From contig DAOWDO010000004.1 in the NCBI GenBank assembly GCA_030638985.1, positions 1-12,917 on the forward strand: a stretch of 12,917 bases of DNA, given 5' to 3'. The translations under genes and the position numbers were made by a program. Position 1 is the stretch's first letter. The number at the start of each line of letters is the position of its first letter. Of the stretch, positions 7,128 through 12,917 are shown one piece after another. A model generated the notes under the pieces. That model ran no database searches and had not been told where the DNA came from. It was given only the letters and a program-made list of their open reading frames with translations. The stretch is from Dehalococcoidia bacterium. Its GTDB lineage: Bacteria; Chloroflexota; Dehalococcoidia; Dehalococcoidales; DAOWLH01.

Positions 7128-7164
7128 CTAGTGTTAAACAAAAGGGTTTTGAGGAGGCAGTATA

Positions 7165-9741
7165 GTGAAGCGTCTCAAGTTTTTCCGGGTTATTTCGGCG
7201 GCTATCGTTTTTTCGTTGTTGTTTATCGCTCTACCGGCGTCACCGGCTCTGGCAGTAGCGCAGGTGCAGGTCTGGCCTACTTCGGGGCCGCCGGGTACAC
7301 TGGTCAGTCTGGTCGGTGGTGGCTTTACCCCACTTGACCAGGTTACAGTTAAGTTTGGTGGCATTGGTGGCGATGTGGTTGCTACAGATATTGTTGGCCC
7401 TTTAGGTACCGTCGGTACTATTTTTGCTGCTCCGTTTAACAAATCGCGTGGTCAGTATGCCGTCGTTGCGATTGATGTGCATGCTCTCTCGGCGTCGGCA
7501 AACTTTAACATTACCTCCGAGTTGCAATATATCAGCGGCGCTGTGGGTAAGGCCGGTTCCCAGGTAACCGTTAAGGGCGGTGGTTTCCAGGCTTTGGCCG
7601 AGGTGGACATCCTCTTTGACGGCGAAAAGGTGACCACGGTGAACGCCACCCAATACGGTACTATCAATAATACTAACTTCACCGTGCCCGAGGCGGCGTT
7701 TGGCACTCACACCATTAGCGCCGTCGATAGAATCGGCACTAACGTTTTCGGCACCACTCCCGACCTTGAATTTACCGTAAACGAATCGGACTTTGCCATA
7801 GACCCGGTTACCGGCGCTGTCGGCGAGTCGATAACGGCTACTGGCATCGGCTTTGCTGCCAACCAGACGGTGACCCTCACCCTTGATGGCATAGTGCTTA
7901 CCACCGACCCGGCAGTGGTTCCCACCAATAACAAGGGCAGCTTCAGCGCTATTTTCATCATTCCCACTATCGGGCGTGGTGCTCATGAAATTAAGGCCAA
8001 GGATGCCGACGGCCATGAAAAAACGGCCACCCTTACCGTTGGCGAGAAGATGACGATAAGTCCGCTGACGGGCTTTGTCGATGAACAGGTGACAATTAGC
8101 GGCAATGGCTTCGGGGCCAATAAGACGGTGACCATAACCATTGATGGCAAAACGCTTACCACCGACCCGATTACAGTTACTGCCAATGCCAGCGGCGCCT
8201 TTAGCGCCACCTTTGTGGTGCCCGATGCTGTTAAAGGGGCTCATACGATAAAGGCCGGGGATGATATCGGCAGTTCGGCTACGGCCACCTTCACTGTAGA
8301 GCACAGGATGGAGGGTATTGACCCGGTCTACGGCCTTGTTGGCGACGAGGTCAGTGCCAGCGGCACCGGCTTTGCCGGAGGTTCAACCATAACCATATCC
8401 TCTGATGATGTCGGTGTCACCACGACCACTACTGATGCCAATGGCAGCTTCGGACCAGCTACATTCGTCGTTCCTGCCACCACCAAGGGTGTTCATACGG
8501 TAAAGGTCCAGGACGCCAGCGGTAACTCGGCCACAACGCCATACACCGTTGCCGAGGAGATGAGCATCACCCCTGGGACGGGCTTTGTCAGTGACCAGAT
8601 AACGCTTACCGGTACCGGTTTTGGTGCCAATAGGACGGTAACCATAGCCATTGACAATGTAAGCATCGGCACTGCCGACACAGATGCCATCGGCAACATC
8701 AACGCAATCTTCACTATTCCGCCGGGCACCCAGGGAGATCATACGGTGAAAGCCATTGATTCGGCCGGTAACTCGGCTACGGCGATACTGACCATTCAGC
8801 ACCAGATGTCCATGACCCCGGGAAGCGGCATCGCCGGGACAACGGTGGCGGTAACCGGAACCGGATTCGGCGGCAGCAAACAGGTGACCATCAAATTCAA
8901 TAACTCGCTGATAGCCACTATCCCGCTGATTGTAACCACCGGCGCCAAGGGCAGCTTCAGCGCCAGTTTTGACCTGCCGGCCACCACGGCAGGCAGCTAC
9001 GCCGTTGAGGTCAGCGATGGCACTATCAGTGTAGTCACCTCCGTTACTGTTGAGAGGACAGTAGCTATCAGCAAAACCACCAATGAACTGGAACCGGGCT
9101 ATGTCGATATGGAGTTGAGTCTCAGCGGTACCGGTTTTTTGGCTAACGCCACGGTAACCGTTACCTACCAGAGCGAGCCTGTTGTCTTAAAAACGACCAC
9201 CACTGATGACAGCGGTTCCTTTCTGGTTGTCTTTGCCATCCCGGTCAGCGCCGGCGGTGAGCATACCATAACGGTCAGCGACGGCCAGACCACGGAGCAG
9301 TTCGATTTCTTCATGGAAACAACGGCACCCGGCCCGCCGGTACCGCTATCACCGCCGACGGGCTTTAAGCCGAAGCAGCCGGTTACCTTCGACTGGCAGG
9401 ATATTGATGATATCAGCAAGCCGGTGACCTACACCCTCCAGATTGCTACTGATCTTGGTTTCAGCAGCATCGTTCTTGAGAAGACTGGCCTCACCGATTC
9501 AGTATACGCCCTCACCGAAGAGGAAAAGCTGGATACCCGGAGTGACAAGGAGCCCTATTACTGGCGGGTGCAGGCGGTGGATAGCGCCTCCAATGTCAGC
9601 CTGTATTCGGACACCAGCATTCTCGTCATCGGTTTCATCTGGCCCGGCTATATGATTTATATCTGGATTGGGCTGGGAGTGGTGTTTCTCGGCCTGCTCG
9701 CTTTCTGGCTGGGCCGGAGGTTTGCCTACGCCTCATACTAG
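7165..9741 (+). CDS. Secreted, membrane-anchored surface protein with eight Ig/IPT-like repeats (moron-like cargo gene)
   Basis: An 858-residue protein. GAGGAGG (7151-7157) sits seven bases before the GTG at 7165. Residues 1-30 are a signal peptide (basic MKRLKFFR, hydrophobic core, cleavage likely after PALA). Residues ~33-717 hold eight repeats of 82-90 residues, each with a G-x-G-F-x-A-N/G-x-T-V-T-I hairpin and a G-S-F-S-A-x-F-x-x-P turn as in IPT/TIG-like Ig folds. Residues ~718-823 form a fibronectin-III-like domain (VTFDWQDIDD, PYYWRVQAVDSASN). A transmembrane helix at ~827-849 ends in RRFAYASY. The protein would be anchored in the cytoplasmic membrane with a long extracellular stalk, in the style of S-layer-associated proteins of wall-less Chloroflexota. 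It is transcribed against all surrounding phage genes with its own promoter and terminator, so it looks like lysogenic-conversion cargo. Adhesion, S-layer change or exclusion of other phages are unproven roles. Confidence 0.88.
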   Translation: MKRLKFFRVISAAIVFSLLFIALPASPALAVAQVQVWPTSGPPGTLVSLVGGGFTPLDQVTVKFGGIGGDVVATDIVGPLGTVGTIFAAPFNKSRGQYAVVAIDVHALSASANFNITSELQYISGAVGKAGSQVTVKGGGFQALAEVDILFDGEKVTTVNATQYGTINNTNFTVPEAAFGTHTISAVDRIGTNVFGTTPDLEFTVNESDFAIDPVTGAVGESITATGIGFAANQTVTLTLDGIVLTTDPAVVPTNNKGSFSAIFIIPTIGRGAHEIKAKDADGHEKTATLTVGEKMTISPLTGFVDEQVTISGNGFGANKTVTITIDGKTLTTDPITVTANASGAFSATFVVPDAVKGAHTIKAGDDIGSSATATFTVEHRMEGIDPVYGLVGDEVSASGTGFAGGSTITISSDDVGVTTTTTDANGSFGPATFVVPATTKGVHTVKVQDASGNSATTPYTVAEEMSITPGTGFVSDQITLTGTGFGANRTVTIAIDNVSIGTADTDAIGNINAIFTIPPGTQGDHTVKAIDSAGNSATAILTIQHQMSMTPGSGIAGTTVAVTGTGFGGSKQVTIKFNNSLIATIPLIVTTGAKGSFSASFDLPATTAGSYAVEVSDGTISVVTSVTVERTVAISKTTNELEPGYVDMELSLSGTGFLANATVTVTYQSEPVVLKTTTTDDSGSFLVVFAIPVSAGGEHTITVSDGQTTEQFDFFMETTAPGPPVPLSPPTGFKPKQPVTFDWQDIDDISKPVTYTLQIATDLGFSSIVLEKTGLTDSVYALTEEEKLDTRSDKEPYYWRVQAVDSASNVSLYSDTSILVIGFIWPGYMIYIWIGLGVVFLGLLAFWLGRRFAYASY
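7261..9315 (+). repeat. Eight tandem Ig/IPT-like repeats inside the surface-protein gene
   Basis: Protein repeats at residues ~33-116, 117-206, 207-293, 294-379, 380-463, 464-545, 546-630 and 631-717, about 250-270 bases each. Repeats 3 to 6 are the most alike (for example ISPLTGFVDEQVTISGNGFG against ITPGTGFVSDQITLTGTGFG). The outer repeats are more diverged. DNA identity is partial, with shared stretches such as AAGGGCAGCTTCAGCG near 7935 and 8947, so the array is old and not a fresh expansion. Confidence 0.85.
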
Positions 9742-9760
9742 GCGGTTGTTCCAGTTATTT

Positions 9761-9800
9761 AAAATCCCCCTGTTCCGAAAGGAGAGGGGGATTTTGTTTT
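9761..9800. terminator. Bidirectional hairpin terminator between surface-protein gene and terL
   Basis: AAAATCCCCCT (9761-9771) pairs perfectly with AGGGGGATTTT (9785-9795) around a 13-base loop. On the plus strand it is followed by a T-rich tract (ATTTTGTTTT), 20 bases past the surface-protein stop. On the minus strand it lies just past the terL stop (9803) and is followed by TTTTAAAT. It therefore serves both convergent genes and would insulate them. Confidence 0.85.
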
Positions 9801-9802
9801 GG

Positions 9803-11197
9803 CTAGAGATTTGGCCTTAAACTTCCCCTGGCCCGCCGCGGCGAGCAGCGCTCGGCGGCGGCGACCAGCAATGCCAGGCTCATGAGAAAGTCGTCATGCC
9901 CCCGGGCAGGGTCAACGTGGAAGTTCATCGTCCGGTTAGGGCGGAACTGGCTTTTGGCCCTTTCCATCTGGAGCCAGAACTCCTGGTACTCCGTTGAGCC
10001 ATCGGCGGTATACATCTTCAGCCGGCCTGAGTTTACCGCCGCCAGCAGGTTAAATCCCAGCCGTGACTTTGACTGGGCGGTGAAGGTAAAGGGAGCCACC
10101 TGCGAACCCAGAGACTTTTTCAAAAAGGAGCTCACCGGCTGCCCTATACCGGTGGCATCGACCACTACCCGGCGGCAGTGCCACAGGTTACCCAGCAGGT
10201 CGACCAGCTGCGGGTAGAGCTCGGTATGTTTCTTGCCCGTCCAGTAGTAGTGTTCCACGATATTTATCCGTGGCTCGCTCAGCACCTCGTTGGTGGTCGA
10301 GAAGTCCAGCTCACCGATGGTAACCACGGTCGAGTCCTGGCGGGTCCTTATGGTTTTTAGCATAGCCTCAGCCTCTGTTTCAGCCTCTCCTGCCAGGTCA
10401 ATGCCGGCAATATAGCTCCGGCCCGGTTCCGGCCGGTGCTTTCTCTGGTGGCTGCCCTGAAGCTGGGCTCGCTGCTGGTGGCTCAAAAAGCCGCCGCCGC
10501 CACGGATGGGCAGCAGGCGGTACTGGGTCAGGAACAGGGGGTGGTTCTCGCCGAGACGTTCCCGTTCGGCGACGACGTATGCCAGGTAGTCCGGGTTGTG
10601 TTTGGCCACCTCCTGCCAGTCATGGCGGAAGTGGCGTTTTATTCCATCCTTCCGCTCCATCTCCAGGTTGGTCTGCTTGACCTCCTCAAGCAGGGTGGTG
10701 TCGTCCCAGGTTGTGCCGTAGTGAACGGTGGTGGCGTTGGTGGTTGCTCCCATCGGCTTGAACTCCTTGGTATACCTTTCCCGGCTGACATCCTGGGCCT
10801 CGTCGATCTCCAGCAGCAGGTGGGCGGTGTTGCCGACCACGTTGGCCGACTCTTCGGCAGAAAGAAAGATAGCCCGGGCAAAGCCCAGCCTGATGATATA
10901 GCCCAGCTCAGACGTCCACAGACCGCCGAAACCGGCCTCGTTCAGCCTGTCCTTGAGCCGCATCATGGAGATAACTGTCTGCGGCTTGAAGGTGGGGGCG
11001 CACTTTATCAGGTTAAACGGGTTGGCCATGAACAGGGTGAGCAGCAGGAGCTCCAGCTGGGCGGACAGCTCGTTTTTACCTCCCTGCCGGGCAATCTCCA
11101 CCGAGAAAGTGAGGCCCTTCCTGCTAAAAACGCTGTCCAGTACGGCCAGGGCGACTTCTCGCTGGTAGGGGCGGAGTCTATTTATCAATGACACCAC
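9803..11197 (-). CDS. terL: Terminase large subunit (packaging ATPase and nuclease)
   Basis: A 464-residue two-domain packaging motor. ATPase domain: Walker A-type EIARQGGKNE (residues 34-43; Asn replaces the usual Thr/Ser after GK, as in the RQ-x-GKN terminases), Walker B LLLEIDEAQD (127-136) with catalytic Glu, and coupling motif YGTTWD (160-165). RNase H-like nuclease domain: D267 in GIDLAG, D288 near it, D347 in VVVDATGIG and D435/D436 in GHDDFLMS. All expected acidic residues are present, so the protein looks functional. Starts at one of two adjacent GTG codons (11197 or 11194) inside the end of terS, overlapping by about 20 bases; with no clear ribosome site this implies coupling to terS. 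The stop lies next to the shared terminator, and terL is separated from the portal by the inverted surface-protein gene. Confidence 0.93.
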   Translation of the reverse strand: MVSLINRLRPYQREVALAVLDSVFSRKGLTFSVEIARQGGKNELSAQLELLLLTLFMANPFNLIKCAPTFKPQTVISMMRLKDRLNEAGFGGLWTSELGYIIRLGFARAIFLSAEESANVVGNTAHLLLEIDEAQDVSRERYTKEFKPMGATTNATTVHYGTTWDDTTLLEEVKQTNLEMERKDGIKRHFRHDWQEVAKHNPDYLAYVVAERERLGENHPLFLTQYRLLPIRGGGGFLSHQQRAQLQGSHQRKHRPEPGRSYIAGIDLAGEAETEAEAMLKTIRTRQDSTVVTIGELDFSTTNEVLSEPRINIVEHYYWTGKKHTELYPQLVDLLGNLWHCRRVVVDATGIGQPVSSFLKKSLGSQVAPFTFTAQSKSRLGFNLLAAVNSGRLKMYTADGSTEYQEFWLQMERAKSQFRPNRTMNFHVDPARGHDDFLMSLALLVAAAERCSPRRARGSLRPNL

Positions 11198-11537
11198 CGA
11201 TGCTCAAGCCAAGCGGCAGGGCAATATCCTTGAGGACATTGCTGATGGCCTCCTTGAGCCCCTTCTTGTCCTCCTTGCCGATGTTGTACCTGGCCTGTAT
11301 CAGCCTGACCAGGGTGTTACTTGCCTGCATAATAAGCTTCATATTCTCCGGGTCATGGGCGACCACGGATTTCAGCTTTGTCCGCAGCAGGGCAATTTCT
11401 TCGTCAATACCCTCGACACAGGTAGCCTGCTGGAAATCTTCCTGTTCGTTCTCATTGAGCACATTGGAGTAGAAGCCGTGTTTCCTGGCGTTCTGGTTGC
11501 CCTGCGGGGCCCCTCTTTTTTTCTTTTCTTCAGTCAC
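11178..11537 (-). CDS. terS: Terminase small subunit-like protein
   Basis: A 119-residue protein starting at a GTG (11537) with GGAGG (11547-11551) nine bases upstream. It begins with a very basic tail and the motif KRGAPQGNQNARKHGFYS (residues ~7-24), common at the N-terminus of phage small terminase/packaging-initiation proteins. A helical, oligomerising region follows (EEIALLRTKLKSVV, IMQASNTLVRLIQARYNI), then a C-terminal tail. It would recognise the packaging site and load the large subunit. It directly precedes and overlaps terL, and is the first gene after its own promoter. No further phage gene lies upstream: the next gene is a divergent host gene. Sequence match is to a general type, so symbol by context. 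Confidence 0.75.
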   Translation of the reverse strand: MTEEKKKRGAPQGNQNARKHGFYSNVLNENEQEDFQQATCVEGIDEEIALLRTKLKSVVAHDPENMKLIMQASNTLVRLIQARYNIGKEDKKGLKEAISNVLKDIALPLGLSIGGVIDK

Positions 11538-11582
11538 TTGCCAAACCCTCCTGCCCGACTGTGGGGAGCATGTTTTATGCCT

Positions 11583-11612
11583 ATATTAGCACATTAGTTC
11601 TATATGCGCCAG
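11583..11612 (-). promoter_or_regulatory. Predicted promoter of the terS-terL operon
   Basis: On the minus strand the -10 TAATAT (11588-11583) lies at exactly the same offset from the palindromic operator as the TACTAT of the portal-operon promoter. The matching -35 position (11612-11607, CTGGCG) is weak. The transcript would begin near 11576, about 39 bases before the GTG. The weak -35 suggests help from an activator or low basal activity. Confidence 0.45.
11587..11602. promoter_or_regulatory. Operator-like near-palindrome, LexA/SOS-box type (copy 2)
   Basis: Plus strand TAGCACATTAGTTCTA, identical to the copy at 7049-7064 in 14 of 16 positions; the two differences fall in the non-contacted central four bases. 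It covers the predicted terS -10 in the same register. The same protein probably controls both phage units: host LexA, the phage repressor, or the Cys-cluster/HTH protein. Confidence 0.6.
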
Positions 11613-11634
11613 CCAGTTTTGTCGTTTTCCCAAA

Positions 11635-11661
11635 TTGATATTCCGGGCTCATCCCTATAAA
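11635..11661 (+). promoter_or_regulatory. Predicted promoter of the zinc-ribbon gene
   Basis: TTGATA (11635-11640) and TATAAA (11656-11661) with a 15-base spacer. The transcript would begin near 11668, only ~5 bases before the GTG start at 11673, so the message would be nearly leaderless. It is divergent from the terS promoter. Confidence 0.5.
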
Positions 11662-11672
11662 ATAGAGTTGGC

Positions 11673-12368
11673 GTGGGTATTATCCGGCAGCTGTACCAGT
11701 TACAGGAACTTGAGCTTGACATCGAGGCCAGGGAGACGGCCCTGGCCAGGTGCATGGCTCAGCTTGGCGAGAGTCGGCAGCTTGTTGAATCCCGGTCACA
11801 AGTAGTCCAGCAGGAGAAGCTGCTTGAGCAGCTTAAGGGAGAGCAGAAAGTTGTGGAGTGGGAGTTGGAAGACCTTGAGGCCAAGCTGGCGGCGGCCACG
11901 GAGGCGCTGTACAGCGGGCGGATAAAGAACCCAAAGGATCTGGCCAGTCTCCAGCATGAGGTTGCTGGCTTGAAGGACAGGCGTGTCCGTCTGGAGGAGA
12001 GAGTGCTTCATGTCATGGAGCGTGTCGAGATGGCATCGGTCAGCGTGACCGGTAAAAGGCAAGAGTTTGGCCGGGCTGAAGAACAGTGGCATGGACAGCA
12101 ACAAAAGCTGGCGGCTGATATCGAGCAGCTTAACGGGACGCTATCCGAGCTTAGGCAGCAAGCGCAACAATCACTGGCTGTCATTGACCCCGAAACGGCG
12201 GGACTCTACCAGCAGCTGAGGAAACGCAAGGGTTGGGCGGTGGCCCGGCTGGAGCAGGGTGCCTGCCGTGGCTGTGGTATGTCACTGTCCACGGCTGAGC
12301 TACAGCGGGCAAAGGGCAACCGTCTTATTCAGTGCAATAACTGCAGCCGCATTCTCTTCCAGGAATGA
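11673..12368 (+). CDS. C4-type zinc-ribbon coiled-coil protein (DUF164/zf-RING_7 type)
   Basis: A 231-residue protein. A long coiled coil (residues ~5-165) is interrupted by the family signature LYSGRIKNPKDLASLQHEV (79-97), and a C-terminal zinc ribbon holds C198, C201, C221 and C224 (CRGC and CNNC). This is a widespread bacterial family of poorly defined role, possibly nucleic-acid or ribosome related. The start is a GTG at 11673 with no ribosome site, and the upstream TATAAA suggests a near-leaderless transcript; no later Met would keep the conserved N-terminal LYQLQELELDIEA. Overlapping-end spacing (six bases) to the RNase HI gene suggests a two-gene operon. It marks the start of the host chromosome beside the phage module. 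Confidence 0.85.
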   Translation: MGIIRQLYQLQELELDIEARETALARCMAQLGESRQLVESRSQVVQQEKLLEQLKGEQKVVEWELEDLEAKLAAATEALYSGRIKNPKDLASLQHEVAGLKDRRVRLEERVLHVMERVEMASVSVTGKRQEFGRAEEQWHGQQQKLAADIEQLNGTLSELRQQAQQSLAVIDPETAGLYQQLRKRKGWAVARLEQGACRGCGMSLSTAELQRAKGNRLIQCNNCSRILFQE

Positions 12369-12374
12369 TAAGTA

Positions 12375-12776
12375 ATGCCAGCTGACAGCGTAGTAATCAA
12401 TACTGACGGTGTCTCCCGCGGTAATCCGGGGGCGGCGGCCATTGGGGCTATCATACGGGACGGAAAGGGCCGGGTTTTAGATACACTTTCCTGGCGCATC
12501 GGGCACGCCACCAATAACCAGGCGGAGTATCGGGCAATCATCGCCGCCCTGGAAAAGGCTCTGGCGCTGGGCGTCATCAGGGTTGAGCTGCGTTCCGATT
12601 CGGAGCTGGTAGTCAGGCAGATAAAAGGGCTCTACCGGGTGAAGAAGGCGGAACTGAGGCCTCTCTATGAGCGGGTTAAAGAACTGGAGAAGCAACTGGA
12701 GGCTTTTACTATCAAGCATGTTCCCCGCCAGCAGAACCGGGAGGCGGATAAGCTGGCCAATGCCGCCATAAGGTGA
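12375..12776 (+). CDS. rnhA: Ribonuclease HI, short form
   Basis: A 133-residue enzyme that cuts the RNA strand of RNA-DNA hybrids. The four catalytic acids are all present: D11 (NTDGVSRGNPG), E51 (NNQAEYRA), D75 (RSDSELVV) and D125 (NREADKLANA), with H115 near the end of the fold. It is shorter than the E. coli enzyme and lacks its basic handle, matching the archaeal/firmicute short RNase HI type; the linker region is charged and helical (KELEKQLEAF). The ATG at 12375 is six bases past the zinc-ribbon stop, with AGGA ~12 bases upstream, a weak site that suggests coupling. The symbol is by homology of motifs; other rnh paralogues may exist in the genome. Confidence 0.92.
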   Translation: MPADSVVINTDGVSRGNPGAAAIGAIIRDGKGRVLDTLSWRIGHATNNQAEYRAIIAALEKALALGVIRVELRSDSELVVRQIKGLYRVKKAELRPLYERVKELEKQLEAFTIKHVPRQQNREADKLANAAIR

Positions 12777-12788
12777 CCACTTTCTCTG

Positions 12789-12817
12789 TTGACTATCGGC
12801 CTTTACTGTAATAGAGT
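12789..12817 (+). promoter_or_regulatory. Predicted promoter of the RNase P RNA gene
   Basis: TTGACT (12789-12794) and TAGAGT (12812-12817) with a 17-base spacer, giving a start near 12824, immediately before the recognisable RNase P RNA 5' end. Confidence 0.6.
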
Positions 12818-12823
12818 GTAGTT

Positions 12824-12917
12824 GGGTCAAGTAAACCGGGTGACCGCCCCTAACGGGGAGGAAAGTCCGAGCTCCACCGGGCAGGGTGCTGGGTAACGCC
12901 CAGGGGGGGCGACCCCA
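12824..12917 (+). ncRNA. rnpB: RNase P RNA, bacterial type A, 5' portion (cut by window edge)
   Basis: The strand carries the hallmark conserved block GAGGAAAGTCCGAGCTCC (12858-12875), followed by GGGCAGGGTGCTGGGTAACG and GCCCAGGGGGGGCGACCC, which together are the type A P3-P12 region. It is the catalytic RNA of the enzyme that matures tRNA 5' ends. The 5' boundary is taken from the promoter; it is uncertain by a few bases. The remaining ~250-300 bases lie beyond the window. Confidence 0.95.

Larger units (their letters stand above)
1..11537 (-). mobile_element. Tailed-phage head/connector cassette (prophage or phage-derived), incomplete at left
   Basis: Minus-strand genes for small and large terminase, portal, scaffold, major capsid protein, connector-like protein, small membrane protein and tail-type protein follow the usual Caudoviricetes late-gene order. 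The run is broken only by a plus-strand surface-protein gene at 7165-9741. The right limit is placed at the terS start because host-type genes begin 135 bases further on; no att repeat or integrase is visible there. The left end lies outside the window, so tail tube, tape measure, lysis and lysogeny genes cannot be judged. Two apparent frameshifts (near 2224 and 2773) leave open whether the element is active, decaying or carries sequencing errors. A domesticated gene-transfer-agent-like cassette is an alternative. Confidence 0.85.

Noticed and set aside
7402..8304. A 300-codon open frame on the minus strand inside the surface-protein gene
   Set aside because: It is antisense to the repeat array, and its apparent repeats simply mirror the plus-strand repeats. 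No ribosome site or independent context.
10436..11191. A 251-codon plus-strand open frame opposite terL
   Set aside because: It is antisense to a gene with all terminase motifs; Leu/Val/Gly-rich composition is typical of antisense reading of a helical protein.
1..12917. CRISPR array, tRNA genes, insertion-sequence transposase or integrase
   Set aside because: No regularly spaced short repeats, no cloverleaf-type sequence and no transposase/recombinase motifs were found by reading both strands.

Overview
The window reads as the head-and-connector half of a tailed-phage (Caudoviricetes) genome lying directly against bacterial housekeeping genes. It looks like a prophage or phage-derived cassette. 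The host is most likely a bacterium of the Dehalococcoidia/Chloroflexota type. That is an inference from the style of the surface protein at 7165-9741, the zinc-ribbon / RNase HI / RNase P RNA order at the right edge, and the general look of the capsid and portal proteins. No taxonomic marker settles it.

Layout. From 11537 leftwards, nearly all phage genes run on the minus strand. The small and large terminase subunits (11537-9803) form one unit. After an interruption comes a second unit: a Cys-cluster/helix-turn-helix protein, portal, coiled-coil scaffold, major capsid protein, a small beta-rich protein, a second beta-sandwich structural protein, a ~70-aa protein, a connector-like protein, a small two-helix membrane protein (holin-like), and a large tail-type protein that runs off the left edge. 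Two neighbouring small genes (2611-2824 and 1976-2607) each carry what looks like a single-base frameshift; the other genes are intact. No integrase, lysogeny repressor, replication gene, tape measure or tail tube is visible.

The interruption is a plus-strand gene (7165-9741) for an 858-residue secreted, membrane-anchored protein with eight tandem Ig/IPT-like repeats. It has its own promoter and ends at a hairpin terminator shared with the convergent terminase operon. This is the architecture of a phage moron or cargo gene placed between terL and the portal operon.

The most interesting regulatory signal is a nearly identical 16-bp near-palindrome, TAGCAC-N4-GTTCTA, found once at each of the two minus-strand phage promoters (7049-7064 and 11587-11602). 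In both it overlaps the predicted -10 at exactly the same offset. It resembles the Gram-positive/Chloroflexi type of LexA (SOS) box, GAAC-N4-GTTC. This suggests that both phage transcription units are co-repressed and released together, possibly on DNA damage.

Right of 11672 is host chromosome on the plus strand: a C4 zinc-ribbon coiled-coil protein (near-leaderless GTG start), a short RNase HI, and the 5' part of the RNase P RNA gene with its own promoter, cut by the window edge.
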